A stretch of DNA of 61,153 nucleotides from an uncultured Erysipelotrichaceae bacterium (GCA_947036815.1 CAMQRS010000004.1:1-61153); one strand, 5' to 3'; positions 1-8,849 are shown, counted from the stretch's first letter. Notes: generated by a model from the sequence alone, not told the origin. Translations and numbers: made by a program.

Positions 1-301
1 TGGAATGCCACCTGTCCCTATTCTATTTTTTATGTTGATAGAACTTATGGCATAGGCTATTTTCATACATACCCTACATAAAAAATTACCACCTGTTATT
101 AGTATTGGTGTAGGATCATTTCTTTCAAGAACCATTTATGTAGTATCAATTATCATTGCTGTCAAATTATTGCATTTACCAATTCCTTTTGTTAGTGTAT
201 ATGCTTTAATCTCAAGTGTGATGGCTTCACTTCCCGGAATTATACTACAAATACTAGTGATTCCATCAATCTACTTTATATATAAAAAAAGAGTCGCTTA
301 A
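1..301 (+). pseudogene. ECF transporter S component, 3' part, interrupted by TAG
   Basis: The frame ending in TAA at 299-301 encodes a hydrophobic protein with the Pro-rich loop and closing 'LPGIILQ' segment typical of substrate-binding S subunits of energy-coupling-factor vitamin transporters. The 5' end lies outside the window. One in-frame TAG sits at 53-55, within the segment that normally reads 'E-L-x-x-Y-G'; the family often has Tyr at or near this place, so a TAT/TAC to TAG change is the simplest reading. About 81 codons continue after it without another stop. The TAA overlaps the ATG of the next gene by one base (TAATG), so the three genes at this edge probably formed one operon. The substrate cannot be told. 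Family assignment is moderately sure; the nonsense codon is seen directly. Confidence 0.6.
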
Positions 302-762
302 TGAATCAGTCAATAATAACTATGATTGAAAATGGAGATAGTTCATTGATTGCTACACATGGTAATCAAATTTATAAAAGTAGTGGATTGGGTGTTAAAC
401 CTATTATTCTTCCCATGAGAGAAGACCTATACTTTTGCAAAGATTATGAAGTTGCAGATACCATAATCGGAAGGGCAGCAACCCTACTTTTAATTCTGTC
501 AGGGGCAACGGCTGTTTATGGTAAAATAATGAGTCGTCCTGCAGTTGAAGTATTCACTCTACATGAAGTGGAGTACCAATATGGCACATTAGTAGATGTT
601 ATTAAAAATAGAGAAGGTAACGGTGTTTGTCCATTAGAGGATGCGGTTAAAACAATACATAACCCACAAATTGCCTTCTCTATTATAGAAGAAAGAATCA
701 AAGAATTAATGAATAATAAACATATGGAGGAACTACAATATGAAAATTTCATTACTGAATAG
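301..762 (+). CDS. DUF1893 domain protein
   Basis: A 153-residue soluble protein. Residues about 55-110 carry the DUF1893 features: a Gly/Ala-rich core ('SGATAVYGKIMS') followed by 'NREGNGVCP', close to the conserved 'NREGTGxCPME' box. The family is thought to be cytosolic with no established reaction; it is often found beside ECF transporter and flavin- or redox-related genes. Here it overlaps the S-component stop by one base and overlaps the downstream flavoprotein gene by 23 bases, so translational coupling is likely. Its own ATG is coupled to the upstream stop rather than to a strong Shine-Dalgarno site. It ends in TAG, which shows TAG is used as a stop here. Confidence 0.75.
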   Translation: MNQSIITMIENGDSSLIATHGNQIYKSSGLGVKPIILPMREDLYFCKDYEVADTIIGRAATLLLILSGATAVYGKIMSRPAVEVFTLHEVEYQYGTLVDVIKNREGNGVCPLEDAVKTIHNPQIAFSIIEERIKELMNNKHMEELQYENFITE

Positions 763-1285
763 TAGTCCTAGACACAATGGAAATACAGCATACGCAACTC
801 AACAATTAACGAAAAGCATCGAAGAATACACTACTCATTCAATCGAATCAATAAAGGTTTGTGACTTGAATGTGAGTGGTTGTACAGCTTGTGATGGTTG
901 TATTGCTAATAACGGGGTCTGTGTAATCAAAGATGATACACAATATATTTTAGATAAAATTTCAGAAGCTGATATGGTCGTATTTTTAGTACCTGTCTAT
1001 TGGTGGAGTATACCTGCTCAATTGAAAGCTGTTATTGATAAGTTTTATTCTGTTCAATCAACATTTAAATCTCAACAAAAGAAAATCGGAGTTATCACTA
1101 TCGGTGCGAACGACACAAGCGATAAACAATATTCTCTAATTAGTGATCAATTTACTTGTATCAGTGATTTTCTAGGTTGGGAGAAAATCTTTGACCTTTC
1201 TTTCTGTGCATACGAAAGAGATGATTTACAAAATTCTCAAAATTCAAATTGTCAATTTTCAAGCATTCATCAATATTTTATTTAA
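740..1285 (+). CDS. flavodoxin-fold NAD(P)H-dependent FMN reductase-like protein
   Basis: A 181-residue protein beginning with a short beta strand and the phosphate-binding loop 'NSSPRHNGNT' (residues 7-16), the FMN signature of the NADPH-dependent FMN reductase / flavodoxin-2 fold. It then has a Cys-rich stretch 'CTACDGC' (about 48-54) and 'VPVYWWSIPAQLKAVIDKF', which packs over the flavin. Such proteins reduce flavins, quinones or iron complexes in the cytoplasm; the substrate is not predictable. The Cys motif resembles the iron-sulfur flavoprotein subgroup, but it may be only a redox thiol patch. AGGAG at 725-731 precedes the ATG within the end of the DUF1893 gene. It is the last gene of this operon; hairpins follow. 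Confidence 0.8.
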   Translation: MKISLLNSSPRHNGNTAYATQQLTKSIEEYTTHSIESIKVCDLNVSGCTACDGCIANNGVCVIKDDTQYILDKISEADMVVFLVPVYWWSIPAQLKAVIDKFYSVQSTFKSQQKKIGVITIGANDTSDKQYSLISDQFTCISDFLGWEKIFDLSFCAYERDDLQNSQNSNCQFSSIHQYFI

Positions 1286-1300
1286 GAAGTCAGCATCATT

Positions 1301-1400
1301 AAGATTCACGTTATGTGTGTGAATCTTATCAACAACAAAAGACAAAGGATACGGAGTACTCATTTTGAGGACAATCGTTCCTTTGTCTTTTGTTATTCTT
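1301..1400 (+). terminator. paired hairpins after the flavoprotein operon
   Basis: Two inverted repeats follow the stop. AAGATTCAC (1301-1309) pairs with 1319-1327. A perfect 16-bp repeat pairs 1334-1349 with 1379-1394 around a 29-base loop, followed by a weak T-rich tract. They probably end the plus-strand operon. Confidence 0.5.
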
Positions 1401-1460
1401 CCTTGTATTCTATGACAGCGAATTCACAAGTTTAAAAGTTTGTGAAATGATTATAATGAT

Positions 1461-1491
1461 AAAAAAAGTTGAGGTTAATCAACTTTTTTAA
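1461..1491 (-). terminator. bidirectional intrinsic terminator
   Basis: Stem AAAAAAGTTGA / TCAACTTTTTT (1462-1472 with 1479-1489) around a 6-base loop, with a run of A/T on each side. It lies between two convergent operons and can serve the minus-strand exopolysaccharide operon (ending at 1566) as well as the plus-strand genes. Confidence 0.75.
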
Positions 1492-1565
1492 CGTATCAAT
1501 TCTATTTATTTCTAAGTATCTATAGAACATGAATTTTTTTATAACTAACCCTTAGCATTCGTTCC

Positions 1566-2612
1566 CTATCTTCGGAATACCCAGTTTTTTTGTAAGTTAA
1601 ATCCAAGAAGGAATAAAAAGAAATCTACCATCACTTTTAGTGGTATTAAATATGTATCTGATAAGAATGCAGTAAAGAATACAACCATCAAAAAGGAGAT
1701 AAACATTTGTAAGATACATAATGCATAATATTTTGTTGCTGATTTATATATCGAGTTGTTGTTTCCAAATACAAATTGCTTGTTTACTGTGTAGTTTACA
1801 GTTGAAGAAATAACACGAGAGAAGAATGTTGCTAAAAAGACTTTCGTTACTGCATCACAATGTTCAAATAACTTACATAGCAACATAAAGCAAATAATAT
1901 CAACAAAAAATGAACTGAGTGAACTGAAAGAAAATTTAGCTAGTTTCAAGTATATCTGAAATGAATCAATAACTGGACGAAATCTTGTAGCTCTATTATC
2001 CTCTATATATACGGTACTGATTGGGACTTCTATCATGGGTATTCCCTGCCTATTCGTTTCCAGAAGCATGTTTATTTCATATTCAAATCGATCTCCTGTT
2101 GTTTCAATCAATACTGGAATAATTGCATTGGGAATTCCTCTTAATCCTGTTTGAGTATCAGAAACACGAATCTTACAAATTCTTTCCATATACCATTTGG
2201 TTAATTGATTTCCAATTTGGCTTTTTAATGGTACATTTTCACTTTCAAAACTTCGAACACCTAATACAAGACTGTCTTCATGTGCTAATACAGAGTTTGC
2301 ACAATGCAGAATATCTTCAAGACAATGTTGTCCATCGTCATCACATGTAACAACCCCTTTGCTATCAAGATTATTTTCGATATAATATTGCATTGCAGTT
2401 TTTAACGCCTTACCTTTTCCTAAATTTTGTGGATGTACAAGTAGTGTACATTGTTCCAATAAGGCAATCGTATCAAAGAGTGGTTGCTTACTCGCATCAC
2501 TACCATCATTAACGACTATAATTTCACTAAATCCGATATCACATAACTCAGATATCACTTCTAAAATTTTATTGCTTGGATTAAGACTTGGGATAATCAT
2601 TGTAATTTTCAT
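1566..2612 (-). CDS. GT2 family glycosyltransferase with C-terminal GtrA-like membrane domain
   Basis: About 348 residues from the preferred ATG at 2612, which has GGAG nine bases upstream; an in-frame ATG at 2627 has no such site. The N-terminal 220 residues form a GT-A domain of the dolichol-phosphate-mannose-synthase type: 'IIPSLNP', 'IIVVNDGS', and the metal-binding 'CDDDGQH' with its DxD. The C-terminal 125 residues form four hydrophobic helices like GtrA/DPMS-associated flippase domains, ending in 'NLQKNWVFRR'. Such fusions make polyprenyl-phosphate sugars at the inner membrane face and may flip them. The gene overlaps the upstream polytopic protein by 32 bases, so both are probably translated together. 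Inference: it supplies a lipid-linked sugar for modifying the polysaccharide made by the synthase two genes upstream. Confidence 0.85.
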   Translation of the reverse strand: MKITMIIPSLNPSNKILEVISELCDIGFSEIIVVNDGSDASKQPLFDTIALLEQCTLLVHPQNLGKGKALKTAMQYYIENNLDSKGVVTCDDDGQHCLEDILHCANSVLAHEDSLVLGVRSFESENVPLKSQIGNQLTKWYMERICKIRVSDTQTGLRGIPNAIIPVLIETTGDRFEYEINMLLETNRQGIPMIEVPISTVYIEDNRATRFRPVIDSFQIYLKLAKFSFSSLSSFFVDIICFMLLCKLFEHCDAVTKVFLATFFSRVISSTVNYTVNKQFVFGNNNSIYKSATKYYALCILQMFISFLMVVFFTAFLSDTYLIPLKVMVDFFLFLLGFNLQKNWVFRR

Positions 2613-4476
2613 TAGTGTTTTCTCCATTCATTTGATTTATAAATTGTATATTTTTATCTTCTATTTTATAAATACCTTCTGTAACTACGATACCAAACTG
2701 TTGCTTCATCATAGATTTTATTTCATGATCACTTTCAAATATGATGAAATAATCATATTCATTTAATGTAACTAATAAGTCACTACCGATACTATCTATC
2801 GCATCTACATTGGGAGTGAATAACATATATCTACATATATATTGTAGGTAATAACTAGTTACTTGCTCATTTTCATTTGAAGCGTAGACAAGATATGTAT
2901 CATTATTAGGTGTATTTTTATTTTCTTCTATTACATTACTAACTCTTCCTGGAAGCGAGCTTTCGTACTGATTCTTAATGTAATTAAGTCCATTTATTTC
3001 TGAAGTTAAAATCATAGTAGCAAACAAGACACCTAGTACAGTTGACTTTTGGTATATGTTTTTAGTATAGATAGATTTAAACCCTCTTGGGTTATACACA
3101 TTTCCCATTGTTATATAAAACGAACGTTCTATATCTACGGTAATACAAAGCATTAGGCACCCTATCTGATAGATCGCAATACTACAAACGTATCGTTCAA
3201 AACCTGCAATACGTAGAGCTTCATCAAGTGGCATTAGGAATACATACATTCCTAATAAACCAATGTAATACACAACTACTAGAATATCAGTGAAGAGTAG
3301 AACTCTTAAAAAATATACTTTTGTATTAATTTTGTTTTTCACAATTATATACGCAATTATTCCTACCACATTAATTAGAATAAACATAAATGTTGCTTGA
3401 TTGCTTATATCTAAGCTTGTAGATAAGAATGTATCGAGTATATCTTGAATCTGTTCTGGTGTTTTAGATGATACTACCTGTTCCATATTACTTTGACTCA
3501 TATTGAATTTTGTATCTACTCCTGCAAACTTTAGGTGATGATAGCTGTTCCAAATCAACAAAGGTAATACACCAAGTACTATGGTACTTCCACAATACAA
3601 TAACTTCTTAATATTATTTCTTGTTTCTCCACGAACACAGTTCCTTATTACCACAAACCCCAAGTAACAAAACACAGTAAATATAAAGAATATACCAGTA
3701 TTTTTTACGACTAATAATAGCCCTACAATAGGTATGATTTGAATCCATAATTTATCTAAATGATTTCTATTACTATATATCAGTGACAATGCAGATACGG
3801 CTAGTATAGGTAGTAAAAAATCTACTAATAGATTATTCATACGAATTGATAGATTGAACACACTCGTAGTACATAAGCCTAATGCTAATACTACATAAAG
3901 AAGCATACGCTTCTTCTCCTTGATAATATCAAACATCGCATAAAAGGCAGCAAATATTAAAATAGCTTGACCAAATAACATAATACCTTGAGTATTACCA
4001 ACAATTTTACATACATAATAAATAAATGACGAAGCGCCTAACGGATAATCAGAAAACTCAATTAATGTAGTTGTTGCAGTGGGAAACTCATTCGTACTTA
4101 GCATATATTTCACTACTGTTCCCCAATGTGAGAAGTTATCATAATGAATAAAATTAGTATTCAATAATATAATACACATCACACTTCCTATAAGTACGAA
4201 TGCAATGTGGATTAGTGAAATACTTTCAATAGCTATTTTATTAAACGCTTTTTCTTTTATCCCAAAGTATAAAAATAGAATTAGTCCAAGTATAAATATA
4301 AGGTAAGTACTAAGCTCAAGAGATGAAATCATACCGCTGAAAAATACAACTAGAGCTATACAACAAAATACAACTATGTAACTTGAAAAGTTGCTGATCT
4401 TTAACCATTTTCTAGATGCAACAATATATCCAATCATAGAAATGCTAAACATCATAACTCTAAGTAAGGTTATCAT
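2581..4476 (-). CDS. polytopic membrane protein, possible lipid-sugar-dependent glycosyltransferase (GT-C-like)
   Basis: 631 residues with about a dozen hydrophobic helices over residues 1-490, then a soluble tail of about 140 residues ending in a Lys/Asp/Asn-rich region. A loop after the third or fourth helix reads 'IHYDNFSHWGTVVKYM'; an acidic residue there is the usual place for the catalytic Asp of GT-C enzymes, so a GT39/ArnT-like role using a polyprenyl-phosphate sugar is plausible but not proved. I recognise no named family. Its ATG overlaps the stop of the cellulose-synthase-like gene (ATGA, 4 bases) and its end overlaps the GT2-GtrA gene, placing it at the core of the operon. GGGAG upstream of the ATG fits a ribosome-binding site. 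Confidence 0.6.
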   Translation of the reverse strand: MITLLRVMMFSISMIGYIVASRKWLKISNFSSYIVVFCCIALVVFFSGMISSLELSTYLIFILGLILFLYFGIKEKAFNKIAIESISLIHIAFVLIGSVMCIILLNTNFIHYDNFSHWGTVVKYMLSTNEFPTATTTLIEFSDYPLGASSFIYYVCKIVGNTQGIMLFGQAILIFAAFYAMFDIIKEKKRMLLYVVLALGLCTTSVFNLSIRMNNLLVDFLLPILAVSALSLIYSNRNHLDKLWIQIIPIVGLLLVVKNTGIFFIFTVFCYLGFVVIRNCVRGETRNNIKKLLYCGSTIVLGVLPLLIWNSYHHLKFAGVDTKFNMSQSNMEQVVSSKTPEQIQDILDTFLSTSLDISNQATFMFILINVVGIIAYIIVKNKINTKVYFLRVLLFTDILVVVYYIGLLGMYVFLMPLDEALRIAGFERYVCSIAIYQIGCLMLCITVDIERSFYITMGNVYNPRGFKSIYTKNIYQKSTVLGVLFATMILTSEINGLNYIKNQYESSLPGRVSNVIEENKNTPNNDTYLVYASNENEQVTSYYLQYICRYMLFTPNVDAIDSIGSDLLVTLNEYDYFIIFESDHEIKSMMKQQFGIVVTEGIYKIEDKNIQFINQMNGENTNENYNDYPKS

Positions 4477-6800
4477 ACCGATCTTCTCCCACTAATCATA
4501 TCTTCATTTTCGCTAGTTCCTTCCATTCGTTTTGATTTTAGTTTCATCCATTCATTCATTAATTTTGAAAGATTTTCTCTTACCATAGGCATATTATAAT
4601 TTTTAACTTCAAATAATCTTGATCCAGCTTCTAAGTTATTTTTATCATCCAAACGTTCCAAGTTGAAATCTACATTAAGTGTTTTTGAGTGGTAGCATAA
4701 TGTTGAACAATCAATCCCTTCAATTCGAATATACTGGTAATTAAAGTCGCGTATGATACCTTCATATCCACCTTCGAAAATAACTTTCTCATTCATTTCA
4801 ATTCTTGGTAATGCACGTTTATCTCTTCTATTCTTTTTGAATCTTACTTTTAAATTACGCATAATATCATCTGCTGAAGTTTCCCATAGGTCCATTTCTT
4901 TCGGTAGTGTATGATCCCTGTCATGTACAATTTGTAGATAGGAACGTAAATTAGCATCATCAATGAAATTAATTTTAACCGAATATTGCCACTGGTCATT
5001 TTGTTGTTTAACATATAAAATATTCCCTTCAAATGTAGCGCTGTATTTATGTGTTTTGATATGACACCTAACCGATCTCTTCTCGGAAATATGTTCTGGA
5101 TTCTCTAATACAAATGCGAGCCCGCCCTCTGATACATTTACGGTTTTTGTATGTATTGATGTATTATCATATACAATTTCTACATCTTCCACTGCATCAA
5201 AACGCTCCGTTTTTCTATATAATTTTCTGCCACTAATGAAAAATACTGCATACATCAGTGTAATCAAATTATTAAGAAGCCAAAATATAATGACACAGCT
5301 GTAAAATAGAGCCCAACCATATTTTCCACTAGTGAATCGAATAATTGCTGCAATCGATAGTACAACTAATAGAATATGAGGTATTGCATATTTAATGTTT
5401 GATACAAATGACTGTGCTTCGTTAACCTTACTAGTTACTTTAAATTTCTTTTCTTTTATCCCTATTGTTTCTAATAGAACTGGTATACATAAATACGGTG
5501 CTAAGATGGTATCAATGATTTGACACCATCTTTGATTCCGAAGATTACTAGATAAAAAACGCATTGAAATACTATATAGCGAATAGGAAGGTAACCAAAA
5601 AAGAAGTAGTTCCCAAAATTCACAATCTACAATCATTATGTCAAACAATGCGAACAGAATTGGAGATAGGATAAATAATAGTCGATTAAAAAATGACCAC
5701 CAATATAAATAACAAACTGTATAACTTACTTTGGCGCTTCCCTTCAATCCTTTATTAAATAACATATTCGTATTCTTTACACTTTGAATTACGCCTCTAG
5801 CCCAACGAATACGTTGACTTAACATACTTTCTATCGTTGTTGCAGATAATCCAGCAGCCTGTGCCTCATCCGTTGAGTAGGTAGTATACCCCTCACTTTG
5901 AATCATGATTCCCACTTGAAAATCTTCTGTTATCGTATTGGTTGGAAATCCACCGATGTCTTCTAATGCTTTACGAGAGATTACCGTATTACTTCCCGTA
6001 TAAGCTACTGCATTGGAACTATTTCTCAATACATTAATTTCTTTTGAGAAAAAATCCTGCTCATTGGGAATCGTTCTTTCAGCATGTAAATTAAATTGAA
6101 ATAGATCTAAATTATAAAAGCTTTGAGGAGTTTGTATAAATCCGATTTTATAATCAACATCTATTTCATCACTTGTTCTTGTTACCCACATACCCTCTTC
6201 ATTTTTTTTCAACAGTGGTAAATAGAAATATGGAACACTTTTCATTAAAAAAGTACTTTTCGGTATCATATCCGCATCAAATGTCGCAATAAGTGGTGAC
6301 TTAGTTTTCGCTAATGCATTATTTAAGTTTCCTGATTTGGCATGTTTATTTTCATTCATCCCTATGTAACCAATCCCAAATTGATCTGCTAGTTTTTTAA
6401 CTTCACTTCTATTAGTGTCATCACTTAAATAGATATGTACCTTATTTTTATCAGGATACTCCATATAAGTACAAGCATTTACCGTTTTATACAAAAGGTC
6501 AATTGGCTCATTATGAGTGGCAATATACACATCAATATGAGGATACATATCAGCTTCTAGTACCGGCATTTCTAGATTTTGTTTTGAACTGTTTACTTTT
6601 CGATAAAACAGTTCAAATGTGGTGAACGCTGTTATTCCTTCACTGAATAATAATAAAGTACCTAATACAAATGATACTAATCCACTATGCATCGGTATGG
6701 TAAATAATGCTCTCCATGTTAAATAGATACACATCAAAAACACTGTCACATACAATATATATCTTTGTTTCTTTTTGCTTAGACCTTTCTTCTGTTCCAT
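4473..6800 (-). CDS. cellulose-synthase-like glycosyltransferase with PilZ domain (BcsA type)
   Basis: 775 residues. Membrane helices lie at about 13-33 and 39-63, then a GT2 processive domain at 85-345 with all core motifs: substrate-binding D127-D128, D175-A-D177, T291-E292-D293 (general base) and Q329-R-I-R-W333. Further membrane helices occupy about 362-520. A PilZ domain starts at about 525 with R529-K-T-E-R533 (RxxxR) and N555-V-S557-E-G-G560 (NxSxxG), the two motifs that bind cyclic di-GMP. Known BcsA enzymes polymerise UDP-sugars and secrete the chain when c-di-GMP displaces a gating loop. The last 200 residues extend past a normal PilZ domain and may hold a second degenerate one. No BcsB, BcsC or BcsZ genes are nearby. 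The polymer is unknown. The gene ends in TGA. Confidence 0.9.
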   Translation of the reverse strand: MEQKKGLSKKKQRYILYVTVFLMCIYLTWRALFTIPMHSGLVSFVLGTLLLFSEGITAFTTFELFYRKVNSSKQNLEMPVLEADMYPHIDVYIATHNEPIDLLYKTVNACTYMEYPDKNKVHIYLSDDTNRSEVKKLADQFGIGYIGMNENKHAKSGNLNNALAKTKSPLIATFDADMIPKSTFLMKSVPYFYLPLLKKNEEGMWVTRTSDEIDVDYKIGFIQTPQSFYNLDLFQFNLHAERTIPNEQDFFSKEINVLRNSSNAVAYTGSNTVISRKALEDIGGFPTNTITEDFQVGIMIQSEGYTTYSTDEAQAAGLSATTIESMLSQRIRWARGVIQSVKNTNMLFNKGLKGSAKVSYTVCYLYWWSFFNRLLFILSPILFALFDIMIVDCEFWELLLFWLPSYSLYSISMRFLSSNLRNQRWCQIIDTILAPYLCIPVLLETIGIKEKKFKVTSKVNEAQSFVSNIKYAIPHILLVVLSIAAIIRFTSGKYGWALFYSCVIIFWLLNNLITLMYAVFFISGRKLYRKTERFDAVEDVEIVYDNTSIHTKTVNVSEGGLAFVLENPEHISEKRSVRCHIKTHKYSATFEGNILYVKQQNDQWQYSVKINFIDDANLRSYLQIVHDRDHTLPKEMDLWETSADDIMRNLKVRFKKNRRDKRALPRIEMNEKVIFEGGYEGIIRDFNYQYIRIEGIDCSTLCYHSKTLNVDFNLERLDDKNNLEAGSRLFEVKNYNMPMVRENLSKLMNEWMKLKSKRMEGTSENEDMISGRRSV

Positions 6801-6863
6801 TGTTCTTTCTCCTTATTTACACTTTGAATAAGTATCAAGATGTAACTCCCCTATTTGATCACA

Positions 6864-8093
6864 CTATTTTTTAACACTATACTTTGTTTGTTTTTTCAGC
6901 TTTTTTTGGATATACATTTTCTTATCTGCCTGCGCCATTATTGTTTCTGATACTACTTTTTTATCTTCTTCTACATAAACAACACCATAGCTTATAGACA
7001 TGGGATAAAGCTGTTGTATCGTCTTTAATTTTTCATTCAAATAATCCATCTTATTCAATACAAGCGACGCAGTACACAAGGGAAATATGATTGCAAATTC
7101 ATCTCCACCAAACCTACAAATAATATCCTTTTCACGAATCACTTTCATCATTTCTTGTGCTACTTTTTTTAAATATTCATCTCCTGCCCCATGACCAAAA
7201 TTATCATTCGCAAACTTAAGTCCATCTACATCTATCATGCAAAATGAAAAGTTATTCTTATGGCTTAATAGGTAATCTAATTTTCCTACACAATATCTTC
7301 GATTATATAAATTGGTTAATTCATCTTTATATGCTAGTTCTTCCATTTGTTCAAGTTGTTCCTGCTCATGAGTAATATCTAATATATAATGCACATAAGC
7401 TAAACTTTCATTCCACTGTATTAAAAAGGTCCTTGCACGTAAGGTTTGATTACTTACTGGACAAGTATAATCAAATGTTGTATCTTCATTATTTCGTTCT
7501 TCTGCTAGCTTTAAACGTGCCATTAACCCACATGACTTACCACATATGTGTTCTCTTTTATCCGGATTATAAAACAATTGTCTGGCTGATTGATTCGTAT
7601 AAATAACTTCTCCACTATCTTTGGCCGTTACTATAATCCAATCTTTTAACCCATCCATAATTGATTTCATGAGACCATTTGTTTTACTCAACCTACTTGA
7701 CTGTTGCTTCAACTGCAATTCTCTTTCATCCAGCTGTGTAATCATTTTATTGAATGAAACTGAAAGTTCTCCTAAGAAACTAACCCTTTGGTTATAATCT
7801 CCGCTGGCTACTTGATTCGCTTGCCAAGTTAGATGTTTTAAGCCTGCATTTAGTTCTTTTAATCCGCCTGACAAGAAATTATGTCTACTTGGTATTGTAG
7901 CATCTAGATTACCTATTGATAGTTGCTTTACGAATTCATTGGATTCAGATAAACAACTTGAAAGATAGATTAAAGCTTCTTGTATGTTCTCCAAGTCTTC
8001 CGATTCACTTGTAAATTCATGTACAACAGGCTTATCATGGATCATGTTTTTAATCTGATTTAACAGTATATCTAACTCTTTTTTATGTGTCAC
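6864..8093 (-). CDS. diguanylate cyclase, HAMP-like + PAS-like + GGDEF
   Basis: 409 residues, no membrane helix. Residues about 50-125 resemble a cytosolic HAMP segment, 140-245 a PAS-like domain containing Cys184, Cys188 and Cys211, and 252-405 a GGDEF domain. D258-x-L-T opens the cyclase domain and G329-G-D-E-F333 is the intact active loop. R320-E-K-D323 lies five residues before it, the product-inhibition I-site, so activity should be limited by c-di-GMP. The gene follows the V4R gene by 10 bases and precedes the PilZ synthase by 63, so it almost certainly supplies c-di-GMP to that synthase. The input signal may come through the V4R partner or the PAS-like domain; this is inference. Confidence 0.9.
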   Translation of the reverse strand: MTHKKELDILLNQIKNMIHDKPVVHEFTSESEDLENIQEALIYLSSCLSESNEFVKQLSIGNLDATIPSRHNFLSGGLKELNAGLKHLTWQANQVASGDYNQRVSFLGELSVSFNKMITQLDERELQLKQQSSRLSKTNGLMKSIMDGLKDWIIVTAKDSGEVIYTNQSARQLFYNPDKREHICGKSCGLMARLKLAEERNNEDTTFDYTCPVSNQTLRARTFLIQWNESLAYVHYILDITHEQEQLEQMEELAYKDELTNLYNRRYCVGKLDYLLSHKNNFSFCMIDVDGLKFANDNFGHGAGDEYLKKVAQEMMKVIREKDIICRFGGDEFAIIFPLCTASLVLNKMDYLNEKLKTIQQLYPMSISYGVVYVEEDKKVVSETIMAQADKKMYIQKKLKKQTKYSVKK

Positions 8094-8103
8094 TCGTATG
8101 ATC

Positions 8104-8637
8104 CTATGCCTTTATCGTTGCATGAAATCGACAAACTCTCGATCCTGTAGCCCAACAATCAATTTCTGTCACAATGTATTCTTTTTTTGTATACACCTTT
8201 AAAATCCCAGCTAGAAATCCTTCATCATAATTGCATACCGTTTCTCCAGTAACTGGTAATCCAGAGCAATCTAAATCTTCACTTATGGTTAACACAGCTT
8301 CTCCTGTTATTGGATCAAACTTTTCAATCCTTAAAATCCCAATTTTACTTTCTTCTAATACGCGTTGCAAATGCGCAATAAACTCATTCAATTCCAAATC
8401 AATATTTAATAATTGATTGGCAAATTCTGCTCCTGCTAATTCTCCAGCATTTCTGAAAATTTCAACAGTTTTATCATTACCATAACACTTAGCTAACTCA
8501 TCCTTTAATGTAAATTGGAATAAACGATATACATAAACTGGCATATTCTCCCCTAGATGTTGTCTTCCATCAACAACATCTCCTATAGATTCCCATGTGA
8601 ATTTATTTTCATCTTCAGTATTAAATAGTTTAAACAT
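8104..8637 (-). CDS. V4R-domain small-molecule sensor
   Basis: 177 residues. The C-terminal 80 residues show the 4-vinyl-reductase (V4R) signature: 'RIEKFDPITGEAVLTISEDLDCSG' in pieces, then 'DEGFLAGIL' and a closing 'DCWATGSRVCRFH' with the conserved Cys-Trp and Cys-Arg-Phe. V4R domains bind hydrophobic or haem/bilin-like ligands and act as input modules; this one has no attached effector. It starts at a good site (AAAAGGAGAACAAAT-ATG) and is the first gene of the exopolysaccharide operon, 10 bases ahead of the diguanylate cyclase. The likely role is to sense a ligand and modulate the cyclase, a pairing seen in other Bacillota. The ligand cannot be read from sequence. Confidence 0.8.
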   Translation of the reverse strand: MFKLFNTEDENKFTWESIGDVVDGRQHLGENMPVYVYRLFQFTLKDELAKCYGNDKTVEIFRNAGELAGAEFANQLLNIDLELNEFIAHLQRVLEESKIGILRIEKFDPITGEAVLTISEDLDCSGLPVTGETVCNYDEGFLAGILKVYTKKEYIVTEIDCWATGSRVCRFHATIKA

Positions 8638-8849
8638 ATTTGTTCTCCTTTTACTTAAATTAATCCTTATTCATACGTGTAATATCTCATACTATATTTT
8701 GATTATTTAGAGTTGCACTAGTTCTTAGTTAGATACCCGTTTTTATCTCATTTCATTTATATTAAGTATTCTTTTCTATCTTATTGAATTCAATGAAGCA
8801 TTGTAATATGCAAATAGAAGTACCTATATTTACATTCATTAATCGTCTT

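Noticed and set aside
8640-8849. A second c-di-GMP riboswitch ahead of the V4R-led operon
   Set aside because: Neither the GAAA-capped stem nor the tetraloop-receptor segment is present in this leader; the leader of the GGDEF-EAL gene was also checked and lacks them.
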